Shown here one piece after another: positions 10,906-21,700 of a stretch of 28,508 bases of DNA. Numbering within the stretch: the first letter of the stretch is position 1; the number at the start of each line of letters is the position of its first letter. The notes beneath the pieces were generated by a model that was not told the DNA's origin, made no database searches, and saw only the letters and a list, made by a program, of their open reading frames with translations. Source of the stretch: Seison nebaliae (taxonomy: Eukaryota; Rotifera; Pararotatoria; Seisonacea; Seisonidae). The position numbers and the translations under genes are program-made. The stretch is from assembly GCA_023231475.1 (NCBI GenBank), contig JALJEE010002298.1, forward strand, positions 1 through 28,508, given 5' to 3'.

Positions 10906-11252
10906 ATATTAGTGAATTTAACTTTATTAAGAATTACTTTCAGCAAAATAAGCAAAATTTATTTGCAGAGGATTGTATTACGAGGAAGACAATGACATTA
11001 CCCAAACACACTGAAAGCGTGAAAAATCACCACATCAAATATGAGGAAAGTGTTTATTAATTAATTAATTCTTTATCTAACAATGTAAGAATAATGATGA
11101 CAATATATTACGATTGAAAAAATTTACATAATGTTTATTTACATAATTTCAAAAATTGCTTAAACATTCATTAGTATAAGGAGTATATCAATGAAATTCT
11201 CAAAAAAGAAAAATAGTTTATACAAAATCGCTTACAGGAGAAAGAAGACAGC

Positions 11253-11465
11253 ATGTTGAAAAATGTGATTGAACATTTTTTGGTAATGATTCTCATTTTA
11301 TCAGTTGTTCACACCAGTCACCAAGTTACCGAGTTGTGTGAAAAAGTAAAAGGGACTTGCAAGTTGGATGTCAATTGTAAGAAGGTTGAACTTGGAGAAA
11401 AAATTTTTGATGGAAAACGTTGGTGTTACCTTTGTCCCATATGTGCCTTAATGCCTGAACACTAA
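11253..11465 (+). CDS. Small secreted cysteine-rich protein (70 aa)
   Basis: Single exon. ATG 11253 starts MLKNVIEHFLVMILILSVVH, a clear signal peptide with likely cleavage around residues 21-24. The mature part of about 47 residues has six cysteines in the pattern C-x6-C-x5-C-x15-C-x2-C-x2-C, ending WCYLCPICALMPEH. Six cysteines allow three disulfides, as in small toxins, protease inhibitors and antimicrobial peptides. The tight CxxCxxC end is unusual for those and could instead bind metal. An AATAAA at 11536 lies 70 nt after the stop. No neighbour suggests an operon-like partner, and I do not recognise the family. Confidence 0.7.
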   Translation: MLKNVIEHFLVMILILSVVHTSHQVTELCEKVKGTCKLDVNCKKVELGEKIFDGKRWCYLCPICALMPEH

Positions 11466-11535
11466 CCTATTTCGGTATAATAATTTTTAATTCTATAAAT
11501 TTTGTTTCGTTCCTTTTTTGATATTCTAAAATTAA

Positions 11536-11541
11536 AATAAA
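11536..11541 (+). terminator. Poly(A) signal AATAAA
   Basis: Canonical hexamer 70 nt after the stop of the 70-residue secreted protein. Confidence 0.5.
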
Positions 11542-11840
11542 CGAAAAAAGTTGGTATTGCTATTCGTCCATCAGGAAGTATTATTTGAGCAAACAAATTT
11601 ATAGTTTCCACATGTTCTTTTTGAGCAAATTAAGCGACTCTTCTTGTTACAGATCTACGAGATAATGAAGCGTGGTTTAAAATTGATTAAAATTGATTGA
11701 AATTGATTACCGTTCATTTTTTGGAGATGTTCTAAAATCGGTTTGATAAATTTTTCTCTAGCATTCAGAGGATATGAATTTTCTGCTATTTGTGAAGCAA
11801 CAAATGTCGAAAAATCCTTTTTTGTTTCAGAAGACGAACA
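11540..11840 (-). pseudogene. Decayed transposase-like sequence
   Basis: Two minus-strand frames are coding-like but interrupted. The upper one reads DFSTFVASQIAENSYPLNAR then KFIKPILEHL. The lower one reads SLSRRSVTRRV then EHVETINLFAQIILPDGRI. The order, a helical stretch then a Ser-Arg-Arg-x-Thr/Val block, recalls the region after the BED finger in hAT transposases, but the match is weak. Between them, at about 11676-11710, an ATTGATTAAA-type short repeat occurs three times. A stop and a frame change separate the pieces. It could be another protein family. Confidence 0.3.
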
Positions 11841-12718
11841 TCTTTCATCTCATTATAATTCTATCCTATAGAATTATAGAATCCATAGGGTAATTGATGG
11901 ATGAACAATTAAAAATCACGATATCGGTCATTGAAAATTACTTGATTTTTGAGATTGTTTGGAATCAAATAATCGATGGGGAATCTATCACTTCTCTTAA
12001 ATTAAACAACCGAGTAGGCTTCGGAAGGGTGTAGTATATACAAAAAACGAAGGTCATTGAACGATGGAATAGGAAATTCTGAAGTAATCATCTTCTCTAG
12101 TAGAGAAAGATACCTCTTAGCCAACGAAATCAGAAATGAAGGAAGATTTACAATAGAGAAAATAAATTGTTTTGAGGAGGAGCGTTTACATCCTAAAAGG
12201 CTTCGAATCGTTTAGATCAATGCGTTCCATAAAATTTGCTTGTGCATTTCTTCTGAAATTCTATTTGAAGAAAAGTAAAGCTTCATTCGTCTACTTCAAG
12301 GGTTGTAAGAAGTTATCCCCGACGTTTCTCTTTCCTAAGTAATTATGAAAAAAGGAAGCTATCCTGATTCTTTTAAATGGAAAATCTCTGGAAAGAGAGG
12401 AAGGAAGTTTTTGTTTCGTCCCGATGACATCAGATGTCCCAAAATTATTGAATGGTTTTTATAAATGTTCTCGAAAAGTAACCAAAAATGAATGATTTAT
12501 AATTCAAAGAATTTACATTAACTTCTTAATTATTTTCAATTATGAGTTACTCACATTTTAATTAAATAAACACTCAGCCCAACAACTTTGTCATTAACAT
12601 TAATTTAATTATGGTTGAAAGTTCTTTAAAAATGAAAATCATGTATTATATGATCATTCGAAGAAAGGTTTAAAAGAATACTTCTAATAGAAAAAAGAGT
12701 TTTAATGATTATTGAACA
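11841..12718. other. Interval without a supported gene
   Basis: Short open stretches occur on both strands around 12100-12450, for example a plus frame containing NEIRNEGRFTIEKINCFEEE, but each is soon closed and no splice model joins them. They may be further decayed mobile-element sequence. The last 100 bp should hold the promoter of the 122-residue protein gene. Confidence 0.3.
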
Positions 12719-13177
12719 ATGAATCGGGAAATCGTGGAAGAATCAAATCCATTAGGTTTTTTTCATTCATTTTTTTTATATTTATACATTCCTTTTATTA
12801 GAGAAGAAGTTGGAACATATACAACAACAACGAAATCAAATACCGAATGCTAAAGGTTTTTCTCCATTAAATTTATTTCTATTAAATTTTATATATCAGA
12901 GATAATCCAAACACTTCGCAAACATAATATAATACAAAGAGAATTAAAAGTAGATGAAAATAATTATGTCGATGTGGAAATTAATGACGACGATGATGTT
13001 CACTTATTGGACGATACAATACATAAGAAAAATATCCCAGAAATTTTGGAAAAGAAAACCAAAAATTATTCCGAAATCAAGAGTTCCACATCTTCATCTG
13101 ATTCTTCATCCAGTTCATCGAACTCTTCCCATTGTTCATCACTATCTCCATCGACATCTCTTGAACGACTAAAATAA
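12719..13177 (+). CDS. Small acidic, Ser-rich protein (122 aa), unknown function
   Basis: Exons 12719-12755, 12802-12855 and 12900-13177 join in phase 1 across introns of 46 and 44 nt to give 122 residues with no conflict. The N-terminal half is likely helical and charged (EKKLEHIQQQRNQIPNAK, EIIQTLRKHNIIQRELK). An acidic patch follows (VEINDDDDVHLLDD), then a basic segment, and the C-terminus is a serine run with sparse Asp, Asn and Pro (STSSSDSSSSSSNSS). No signal peptide or membrane helix is seen, so a nuclear or cytosolic adaptor-like protein is likely, with the serine tail a probable kinase target. The family is not recognised. The stop lies 14 bp from the stop of the convergent thymidine phosphorylase gene. 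Confidence 0.65.
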
Positions 13178-13191
13178 AGTGACTATGGTCA

Positions 13192-14808
13192 TCAATCGCT
13201 AATCTGTTCAATAAAATAATTATAATTTCCATATATTCTCTCTGTTCCAATAACGAATGATTCTCTTATGGTTCTCTCAACAATATCGATATCCTGACAT
13301 TTATCATAATAAAAATATGCTAAAACATCATCTAATGGAAGAAGTTAATTTTAAAAAAAAATATATAAAATTTTGAAACTTTCTTTAACTTTCTCGTTTA
13401 AAATCTTTTCGAGGTAAATATCAAAAGTATTCTTTGGATATTTTACTCTTAATTTCGTTAAGCATTTTCCTATTGATAAGGAGTTGATTCCATTAACATA
13501 ACCATCAACTACATTCAAGATTGAGAATCTGTACAATTGATAAAATATGATTTTTAGACTAACTAGAACCTTTTCTTTCCTAAATGACAAATGGGAAATA
13601 TTTTCTTATCCCAAGGGAATTGTATTGAGTCCAATTCATTGATAGTCTCTTCTTTTACACCAAATAAACTTATCATTTTCTTGAATTTTCTATATGCTGC
13701 ACCATTCTCTATCACAACTTTTATCTTCTCCAACGATTCTTCTTTTGAAAGTTTGTATATTTTTTGTAAAAAAATTGTTGCTAATAAAATAGTTACATAA
13801 TGATATTCTTATTAGGAAGACGAAAACCATATAATGTCGTCAATTGGTAAAGGTGAGAAGAGTTGTTTAACCGATTTTTCAATAATTCAATAGATTCTAT
13901 AATTTCGATTGCATTTCCTACGCCTCGCCCAATTGGGTAATCCATTTTGGTTAGAACAACTTCGATATTTAAATTCATTTCTTTGCCAATATGTATCTGA
14001 GAAAGAAATGGAAGTTGTTACGTCTGAAAAGAATGTATATATAGATGAACTAATAGAGACGATAATTTTTTTGCATCAGAAATATTTTTCATAAATCCAC
14101 CTTCACCTACTTTAACGTCCATTAATAAGAAATCTAACGCTTCAGCAGCCTTCTTGCTCAATATTGATGCTAGATGTTAAATATTAATAAAATAAAAGTA
14201 GGAAAATGAACCTGCAATTAAACCATTATTGTTTACAGTTTCAGTATTATCTCGGGCAAAGTATAATATTCGATCAGCTGGTACAAGTTCGGTTGTTTGT
14301 TCTACAATAAAACCCCCGAATTCTCGCAAAACTTCTACCAAATGTTCTTTCGACGAATGAGCAGAGAAACCAACGATAGACTCCAATTTGTCTAAGGTGC
14401 CTCCGGTATGTCCCAGTGATCTACCAGAAATCATGGGAACCTAAATATAGTGAGACTTAATTATAATGAACATATTAAAATCCATTTAACTTTTAGGTTA
14501 CATGCCAACAGGATAGGTACTAGTGGAATACTTATTTTATCGCCCACTCCACCAGTCGAATGTTTATCGACATAGAAATCAGTTGGTCTCTTCGATTCGT
14601 GAAATGTATAACCACTGAAACACATTGCTTTTGTTAATCTGGCCGTAGAGCGAATGGATAGTTCTTTATGATAAATTGCCATTAACAAAGCACCTAATTG
14701 TAAATCGATATTTTTCGATTTTGGATTTATTATATTCTCTATTAATTCAGCAATATCCTCACTAGTTAGTTCGGTGCAATTTTGAACTTTTTCAATTAAA
14801 TGTCTCAT
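13192..14808 (-). CDS. TYMP: Thymidine phosphorylase
   Basis: Cleaves thymidine with phosphate to thymine and 2-deoxyribose 1-phosphate, in cytosolic pyrimidine salvage. Exons on the minus strand are 14491-14808, 14212-14440, 14051-14169, about 13872-13996, about 13570-13807, 13380-13528 and 13192-13331. Known introns are 41-54 nt and their phases agree. The phosphate loop [11 protein letters not shown], the block [29 protein letters not shown] with the catalytic arginine, and ASILSKK with the substrate Ser and Lys are all present. [27 protein letters not shown] and a C-terminal domain with VVDGYV follow. Length is about 438 residues, near the bacterial enzyme (440). The join of exons 4 and 5 does not close in frame by one base with the only AG available (13808-13809). 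This suggests an indel, a sequence error in the A/T run at 13874-13878, or an unusual splice. If the discrepancy is real the gene may be damaged. Confidence 0.88.
13210..13215 (+). terminator. Poly(A) signal AATAAA inside the convergent gene
   Basis: Hexamer 32 nt after the stop of the 122-residue protein gene. It lies within the last coding exon (13192-13331) of the minus-strand thymidine phosphorylase gene, so the two transcripts should overlap. Confidence 0.5.
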
Positions 14809-14954
14809 CTTTGTTCAAAATAATTCTATTTAGAAAGAATATTTTTAATAGTAAGATTATTAAGATACAAAATCACCAATATTTAGTTCTGGATTATAAA
14901 ATTACTTCCATTATACACAATGTTATGTAATAAATAACATTGTACATAAATAAT

Positions 14955-15375
14955 GCCAACCCTTCGATTTTACTCCCAAAAAGCAAAATTCTCATTGTGG
15001 ACAATTCTCGATCATCTAAATCCTATTTTAAACAGTTCACAACCTTTTAAATACAATTTTGAGCAAATTTCAATCCTAAACGGCTATTTTGAACAGATAT
15101 CAACCCTATAAGTGCTTTTTCGGATAGATCTCAACCCCATAATAATTACTTTTTAAGACAAAAGTTACTGTTTGACAAAAAATAATAAAAGGTGGAGATT
15201 TATCCAAAATATTTATTGAGTTGAGATCTGTCGTACACCCAATTAAATTTTTGATATCTGTACGAAAAGTTTTTAAGAAAAGCTTTTAAAAGGTTGAAAA
15301 TTGTCCAAAAGAGTATTTAGATGATTGAGAACTGTCCTTTTCGGCAGGAAAATCGAAGAATTGAAAACTACCAGT
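14955..15375. repeat. Foldback inverted repeat made of degenerate ~30-nt units
   Basis: The left arm (about 14957-15155) and right arm (about 15185-15360) are diverged inverted copies. The outer ends share CTTCGATTTT (near 14960) and its complement AAAATCGAAG (near 15350). Inside each arm, units of roughly 28-40 nt follow the loose consensus ACAGATCTCAACC, then TA-rich, then TTTTGG. I count five such units on the left and five in reverse on the right. It is non-coding and sits between the 5' end of thymidine phosphorylase and the next gene. It could be a MITE-like or foldback element, or a satellite fragment that inverted. Confidence 0.65.
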
Positions 15376-15492
15376 GTACCGCTAAAAACCTTGAATGAAC
15401 AACCGGAGTTGTAAGCCTTAATAATTTCCATTGAAACAGAATGTTCTCCAAGAAAAAAATGAATTTATGTAAAATAGTAAATATTATAAAAT

Positions 15493-15944
15493 TTATATTA
15501 AAAATCCAACATTCACACATCTTTTAATTTTTGAAATCAAGTTATCTCTGAGACAGTCATTCAAGAGTTCTGATCCGACTACATCTTTATCGGAAATATC
15601 TTTAAAGCATTTGATTAATATAGGTAAAGACAAAATTATTTAAAATTTATTCTCTACTTTATCCCAACAAGGATTCCATAAAAAAATAATAATATTGTTC
15701 GACAATCCGTTTTGTATTTACATAATCAAATTAACGTATGAATATAATTTATCACTTACCGAGATAAAAGAAAAGAATATATGATTGTACTAAAGATTAT
15801 CATAATAATTAAGGTACAGGCTAATCGAAAGAACTTTTTATCTGATCTTGATCTCTGATAAATTGTTAATGATATTAAAATGTTTATTAGACTCAATGAA
15901 AAAAGAATTAAAGTAAACAAAGGCAAGTATTTGTTGAAGGAGTT
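15493..15944 (-). CDS. Possible membrane-protein fragment (two helices)
   Basis: A minus-strand frame open from 15944 to 15760 encodes two hydrophobic helices (FTLILFSLSLINILISLTIY and LACTLIIIMIIFSTIIYSFL) around a basic loop QRSRSDKKFFR, and ends at a good donor (GTAAGT). A second stretch, 15599-15493, follows an acceptor-like AG and reads DKDVVGSELLNDCLRDNL and then a stop. The two do not join in frame at these sites, and no ATG opens the first. It could be a real gene with unrecognised exons, or decayed. It begins 65 bp downstream of the RhoGDI stop on the same strand. Confidence 0.3.
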
Positions 15945-15954
15945 TCAAGTTGAG

Positions 15955-15960
15955 TTTATT
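15955..15960 (-). terminator. Poly(A) signal AATAAA (minus strand)
   Basis: Complement TTTATT lies 48 nt after the RhoGDI stop, a normal distance for a short 3' UTR. Confidence 0.45.
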
Positions 15961-16008
15961 ATCAGTTAAGCTCATACACCGAAATCTGACAAGAAAATTA
16001 TCTGTCTC

Positions 16009-16820
16009 TTACCACGAACTAACTATCTCAAAGTTCCATTCCCACTTCAAAAATTCATTTCCATCATCATCGTAAATTTTACTTTTTACAAAGTAATGTC
16101 CGCGTCGTAACCTGCCAGATGGTAGTTCTTCTTCATTACCAACATATTCTTGAAGAAATTGTTTTGGTGCTCGACTGCCAATCATGTAGGTCGTTGAATC
16201 AACTAATAAGAATGACATAAACTTTGTGCAGAGTAGAAAGAAGAGAAGGACAAAACCTTTGAGCGGTCCTTTATATAGATTTTGTTTATATTTTAAACCT
16301 GTAACAAGATCTCTTTGAATGTAAAATTTAATTCTCATTCGGAAGATAGAAGCCTCTTTCAAACGGACCGTTGTCTTATTGGTGAATAGATCTTTTGCTG
16401 GAAAAATTGAATGGAAAAGAAGAATTCAATTTTCTTCAAAAAGAAAGTGACAAAACATTTTAAGTCGAAATTAATATCTTCATGATCGTTTATCATTAGA
16501 GTGATACTCTCTGGAATAACATTTCTTTTATCATTCGGATCTTTTGATTAAAAAAAATTAACAAAAAAGAAAGAAACTGATAAGAACCAATTAGAATGGA
16601 TGTTGCTTCACCCAACAAAGATTTTTTATAACGAGCTAGACTATCATCTGCTGAATCTTTTTCCAGAATATGATTAATAGACGATGGTGCTGGTACCTAT
16701 TAATCATAGAAAGAAAAAGGTAAAAATTTGTTACGTTACAATACTTCACTAATTTATAACCTTATATCGTTCTTCGATTTGAAGCACCGAATCTTCATGT
16801 GAAGTATCATGACTGGACAT
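16009..16820 (-). CDS. RhoGDI: Rho GDP-dissociation inhibitor (RhoGDI)
   Basis: Cytosolic chaperone that extracts prenylated Rho, Rac and Cdc42 from membranes and holds them in the GDP form. Exons on the minus strand are 16761-16820, 16588-16696, 16457-16540, 16257-16397 and 16009-16202. Introns of 64, 47, 59 and 54 nt and all phases agree, giving 195 residues (mammalian forms about 200). The N-terminal regulatory arm carries SLARYKKSLLGE, matching the helix that binds the GTPase switch regions. The immunoglobulin-like fold shows DPNDKRNVIPESITL, then RIKFYIQRDLVTGLKYKQNL, TTYMIGSRAP, LPSGRLRRGHYFVKSKIYDD and the end KWEWNFEIVSSW. The start is the only ATG leading into the conserved arm. It is divergent from the RhoGAP gene at 18740. 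The C-terminus stops at the conserved Trp, a few residues earlier than in vertebrates. Confidence 0.93.
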
Positions 16821-18739
16821 GATTGCTTATGTTGTAGAGAAAAGGAAGATACTTATACTCTAGGGAGGAGACTCTTCAATTGATATATGAGAAATAAATA
16901 GAAAATGTTTTCTATTAATTTTCAAAATCTTCTTTTTCTTTCGCTTTTCGGAAGTGAAATAAATTTGTTTAGTCTTCTCAGTTTCCACTTATCTCGCTCT
17001 CACTGCAAGTAAACAACACATTAATAATAAACACTAAAATCAAGAAGATTAAATAATTGCTTCATTCATCACTTCGCCTTTCCATTTCTTAAGGAGACTT
17101 GTCTTCCATTTAATTATTGAATGACAGGCTTCAACTCATAATAGTCAAATGGAAAAGAATTAATTGAAAATTTTTTTCCAATTCTTGTTGTTGTTGGTGT
17201 TAGCATTTTCATTGTGAATATTAATAATCTTCTATCAGAATGATACGATGAGGATGAAGATGTCGAATCTTTCATTTCTTAAAGAAAAAAATATTATTTC
17301 TTATAATTTTTTGTATTCGGTCAATCAGATTATATATTAGGATGAATGATTGATTAAAGAGGAAGATTGTTTTTAAGTTTGTACATATTGTGACGGGTTT
17401 GTTCTTCGGCTTCTTTGTTTCCTCATAAAATTTGGAAGAGATTAAAACAAGACTGTGTGTGAAGGTCAAATAAAATAATTTCTCTCTTAATTTTTTTTTA
17501 AACTAAATAATTAATTCTTTTATTTCTCTTTCATAATTTCATCTTTATATTATTTCTTATTATGATACATCTTCCTCCTCTTCTTTTTTCACAAATTATA
17601 ATTTAAACATTTCTACTTCATACTTGCTCTCTTTTCTTCTTTCTCATTTCAACTTTCTCTTTTCTTTAAAATAATCGTTTGTTCAGTATAATCATTAGTA
17701 AAATTTCATGTTCGATATAACTTCAAACATAAATTTCTTTATGACACTAATTATCTTGAACATTTCCTAATCAATTGATTGATTAATTAATTCGATTCAT
17801 TTTTGTCCACTTTATCTACATAATATGTTTGATGATTCTACATCCACAAATTTGATGGTCAGAGATTTTGGGATAACAGTTTAGGACAAATTGTTATTGG
17901 AGATTTTCCCAACGAGAAAGAATTTTCCTTTTGCCCATCGTCTTCCAAATCGTTCTTAGAAAGATGTTTATTCAAATAAACGAAAACTCATTCATATTCA
18001 TTCATTCTTTATAGAATGATTTTAGTATATTTTTATTCTGTTCATTTATGCTTATTATTATATTCCCTTTTTGTATGAGCTGACTTCATTCTAATGATTC
18101 CATCAATAGTTATTAATTTTCTCAATCATAATTTATTCCATGCTGTTTTTTGGAAACTAATTAAAAGTTAAGGTCCAAGAATATTTGATAGTCGTTTTAC
18201 TGTAATTATTATCATTGTCATTTGTCAAGAGAACGATGGTGAACAATAATTCTTAAATAAACATTTTTCTTATTTATTTCGATGTGATGTAAATTTTTGT
18301 CAGAAGTCGAATTGTGAAGGATGTGAAATTAAATAAATGACCATTTTGGATATTATCATGTCGTAATTGGGATGTGATTGAACAATCGTTAATTTGATGT
18401 TGTTCCAGTGAATGTCCAATTAGTTTTCCCTCTTAAAATAATAAAGAATCATTGAAATGGAATTGTTTTCTCTCATTATTTACATTTATCTTATTTTATC
18501 GTTTTGATAAATATATTTATCATTCGACTTATTCTATTTCTCTCCTGCTAGTTTGTTTTTGGAAATTTTTATTTTTTACAACCATTATTTTCTCATTTTA
18601 TCTTTCAATCGTATTTTCTTTAAAAGTTTTATTTGAATGTCTGATATTTTCTTAGAAACCATTCTCCTCAAATCATCATTGATTGAATGAATTCCGTTCG
18701 AATCAGTAATTGACAAAAAAAATAGTTGGTGCATTAAAG
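16821..18739. promoter_or_regulatory. Shared divergent upstream interval of RhoGDI and RhoGAP genes
   Basis: About 1.9 kb, strongly AT-rich, with pyrimidine-rich tracts near 17500-17670. The frames at 17272-17469 (-) and 18452-18655 (+) are compositional and lack splice or family support. Promoters for both flanking genes should lie here. I could not point to a specific motif. Confidence 0.4.
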
Positions 18740-21700
18740 ATGCATAATTTCAAATCGATGATGAAAAACGCCTTTGGTAAAGGCGAGAAGACGGATTTGC
18801 AAACTCTTTTAGACGATGACATTACACAAACCGAACGACAATTGCATTCACTAAAAGAAGTTTGTACAAATCTGATTAAATCCTTCCGTAATCTGCCGTA
18901 TATGGATGAAAGTGATCGGAAGAAAAGAGGAGGCAGTACGCAAATGATACAGAATTTGAATGAATCACTCAAATTATGTACTTCAGAGATGACGACAACG
19001 TTGACATCATCTTCATCATCATTATCGACATCTAATGCGTCATCCACAAACCATCATTCTCGGCAGATGTCTTCAAATACGATGAATATTATGGAACATT
19101 TACCTATTCGCGCAGTTCAAAGTTCGGCACCATCGCTTTCTTCCACTACATCCTTCCAAACATTTCCCTTATTGAGTTCCATTATATTTGATATTATTGA
19201 AATTCAGAAAAATGCTGATATTTGTCGAGACGAATATGATCAATTAATGTTGAAAGAATTGAATAAAATTAAATATTTCGTGTCAGATGAAATTCCAAAA
19301 GTTACCAAAACTAAAAAACAATTGAGAGATGAAATTCATCGGAAGGATCAATCGACCACAAGATATCGTCATTTGGAACAATCGTTGGCGACATATCAAG
19401 CAGAGAATAATTCGATGTCGTCATCGACAAATGATCGAATGTTTCGTGAAAGTAACAACGCAGCAACGATTGCTGATTTGCAATCGAAATTGCGAGAGGC
19501 AAATGTAGAAATGCATGAAACTGAATTAAAAGTGCGACAATTAGTTGATACGTATGAAACAATTCTATTTAATTGTGCATCGAAAGGACATGAAATTGCT
19601 GATTGTATTCTGTCTATTCTTCAATATTATTCTCGATGTAATTATGATTTGTCATTGATCTACAATAAGCAATTACCAAAATTGAAAGAACGAGTGGAAA
19701 CATCTAAACGTCCAGTATTCAGTTGTCTATTGGAACAACATTTGAAGGTAACAAAAAGGAAATATTCAGTTGTTCTCGAAGAATGTATCGAACAGTTGAA
19801 GAAAACTGAAGGTTATTTAGATGAAGGAATATTTCGCGTCAATGGATCCATTGCCAAACAGAATAAATTAAAAAGTGCTTTCAATATTGGTTTGTACGAA
19901 ATGTCGGAATATGACTCGTATGCAATTGCTGGAGTTCTTAAATTATATCTGAGAGAAATGCAGAATGCTTTAACTGATGATGCACATCTGATGGATTGGA
20001 AAGAGGCCATGTGTAAATCGTTCAACTTCTTTTCATCATATTATCCTTAATTCTATTTCATTTTCATAGAACTCATAGCGAAAAAATGAATAGCATAGTT
20101 CGTCTACTTCGTTCGTTAGATCCACATTATTATGAGAATTTAAGGTTTACATCATTCTTTTTCATTTCTCTCACATGTTCTTCCTTCTTCAGATATTTAA
20201 TCACTTTCCTCAAATTAGTAACAGATAATAGTTATCGTAACAAAATGACAATTCAAAATATTGCATTAATTATTGGACCAAATTTATTTCGAGAAGTTCC
20301 AAAAAATTCTAATAAGTTCTCTTTTTTTTATTTCTTCCAATGATTAACTTTTTTTATAAAACCAGCAAGAATAATGTGGTTGATGCAACAAATAAAACCA
20401 TCTTTGGATTTGGTTGTTCTGTTTTAGAATTCTTATTAACAGATTATGATTATATATTTGCTGATGCAGGTTAATTTGTGCATATATTACTGACGAGTTT
20501 AACGTCTATTGATTTCTTCATTGATTGATTGAATTGATTGTGTTCAAATGTATTTCCTCAACTTTTCTCATTTAATAATTGTGATTTTAGAAGATGAAAC
20601 ATCTGCTATTACCGTTCCATCTTCGACAAACCATTCTCTAAAAGATGAATCAATTAAATGTTCTCGTTCGAACTGTAAGAAACCACTAAATAATTCTTTC
20701 TATCTACCCAAACGTTCACACACATCTACTATTAACCCGATTAGACAACCTTCTCTGAAGTTGTCTCATACCAATAGATCATTGACAATGAAATGGAAAA
20801 AAGGGTTTCTTCCTAAAAAGTTTCGACAGAGAAATTCGATCGTTTTCACCGGTCAAGGTACACTCATCCATACATATTTGCATTCACCAGTCTTCTATAA
20901 ATATTCTGTTTTATTTCTCTTCTCTTTTTTTTTTCTTTCAAATAATAATCATCCGGTTGAATAATACTTTAAATATATACATCATCTGTTTGGCCTCTAA
21001 TATCTTATTAATATGTTCTTCCAACTTAATTGATGCACTTTAACGTTTTAGTGAAAGAACTTTTTTTCTTTTTAACACATTTTTGGTTAATTGTTCTTTA
21101 GAATTTTTTGTTCATCTTCCACAATTTTCACATATGAAAAATATCTATTTTATGGTTAATTATTCACATTTTTTTCTTTTCAGAAGAAAGCTACGAACCA
21201 TTGAAAAATTTCGAGGTGAAAACCGGATATCTTATACCGACTTTGCCAGCGAATGATATAAAATCTAAAGTTTCGATTTTTACTCAAGTTAAATCATTAA
21301 CGATTCTTCAATCGTTAGTCTGATCATGGAAATTCGATGGAAAAGAATATACTTACAATGACGACATCTAATTTGATAACATCGTCATCGGGAAATATAA
21401 ATTCCGCTTCGACACCCAGTTAGGAACATTTGTCAACATTTAATAAAATGTTTTTCTATTCAAAGATAAATTGAATAGGAAATCGAAAGCACCAATTATT
21501 ACAACGACTGACATTCAAACCACATACATAACAACTGCAACGAATATGACATCAACGATGACAAGCGGAAATATTCAAAGTACAAATAAATTTCATAAAG
21601 ATCGTTATAGAGAAACATCGACGAAAAAGAATAATCTCGTTCCAACTATTTCTTCATCTTCATCTACTGTTGTTGTTGAGCCTGATAGATCGTCGTTTAA

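Noticed and set aside
10960-11060. Plus frame AEDCITRKTMTLPKH resembling the end of histone H3
   Set aside because: The similarity covers about a dozen residues, the rest diverges, and upstream there is only LINE tail. Probably chance.
17272-18655. Small hydrophobic frames between RhoGDI and RhoGAP genes
   Set aside because: Phe/Ile/Leu/Ser-rich frames are expected from TTT- and TTA-rich DNA, with no splice sites or family resemblance.
21288-21318. A 31-nt intron in the RhoGAP gene
   Set aside because: A donor at 21270 gives the same reading frame with a 49-nt intron, the usual size here, so the ultra-short intron is unnecessary.
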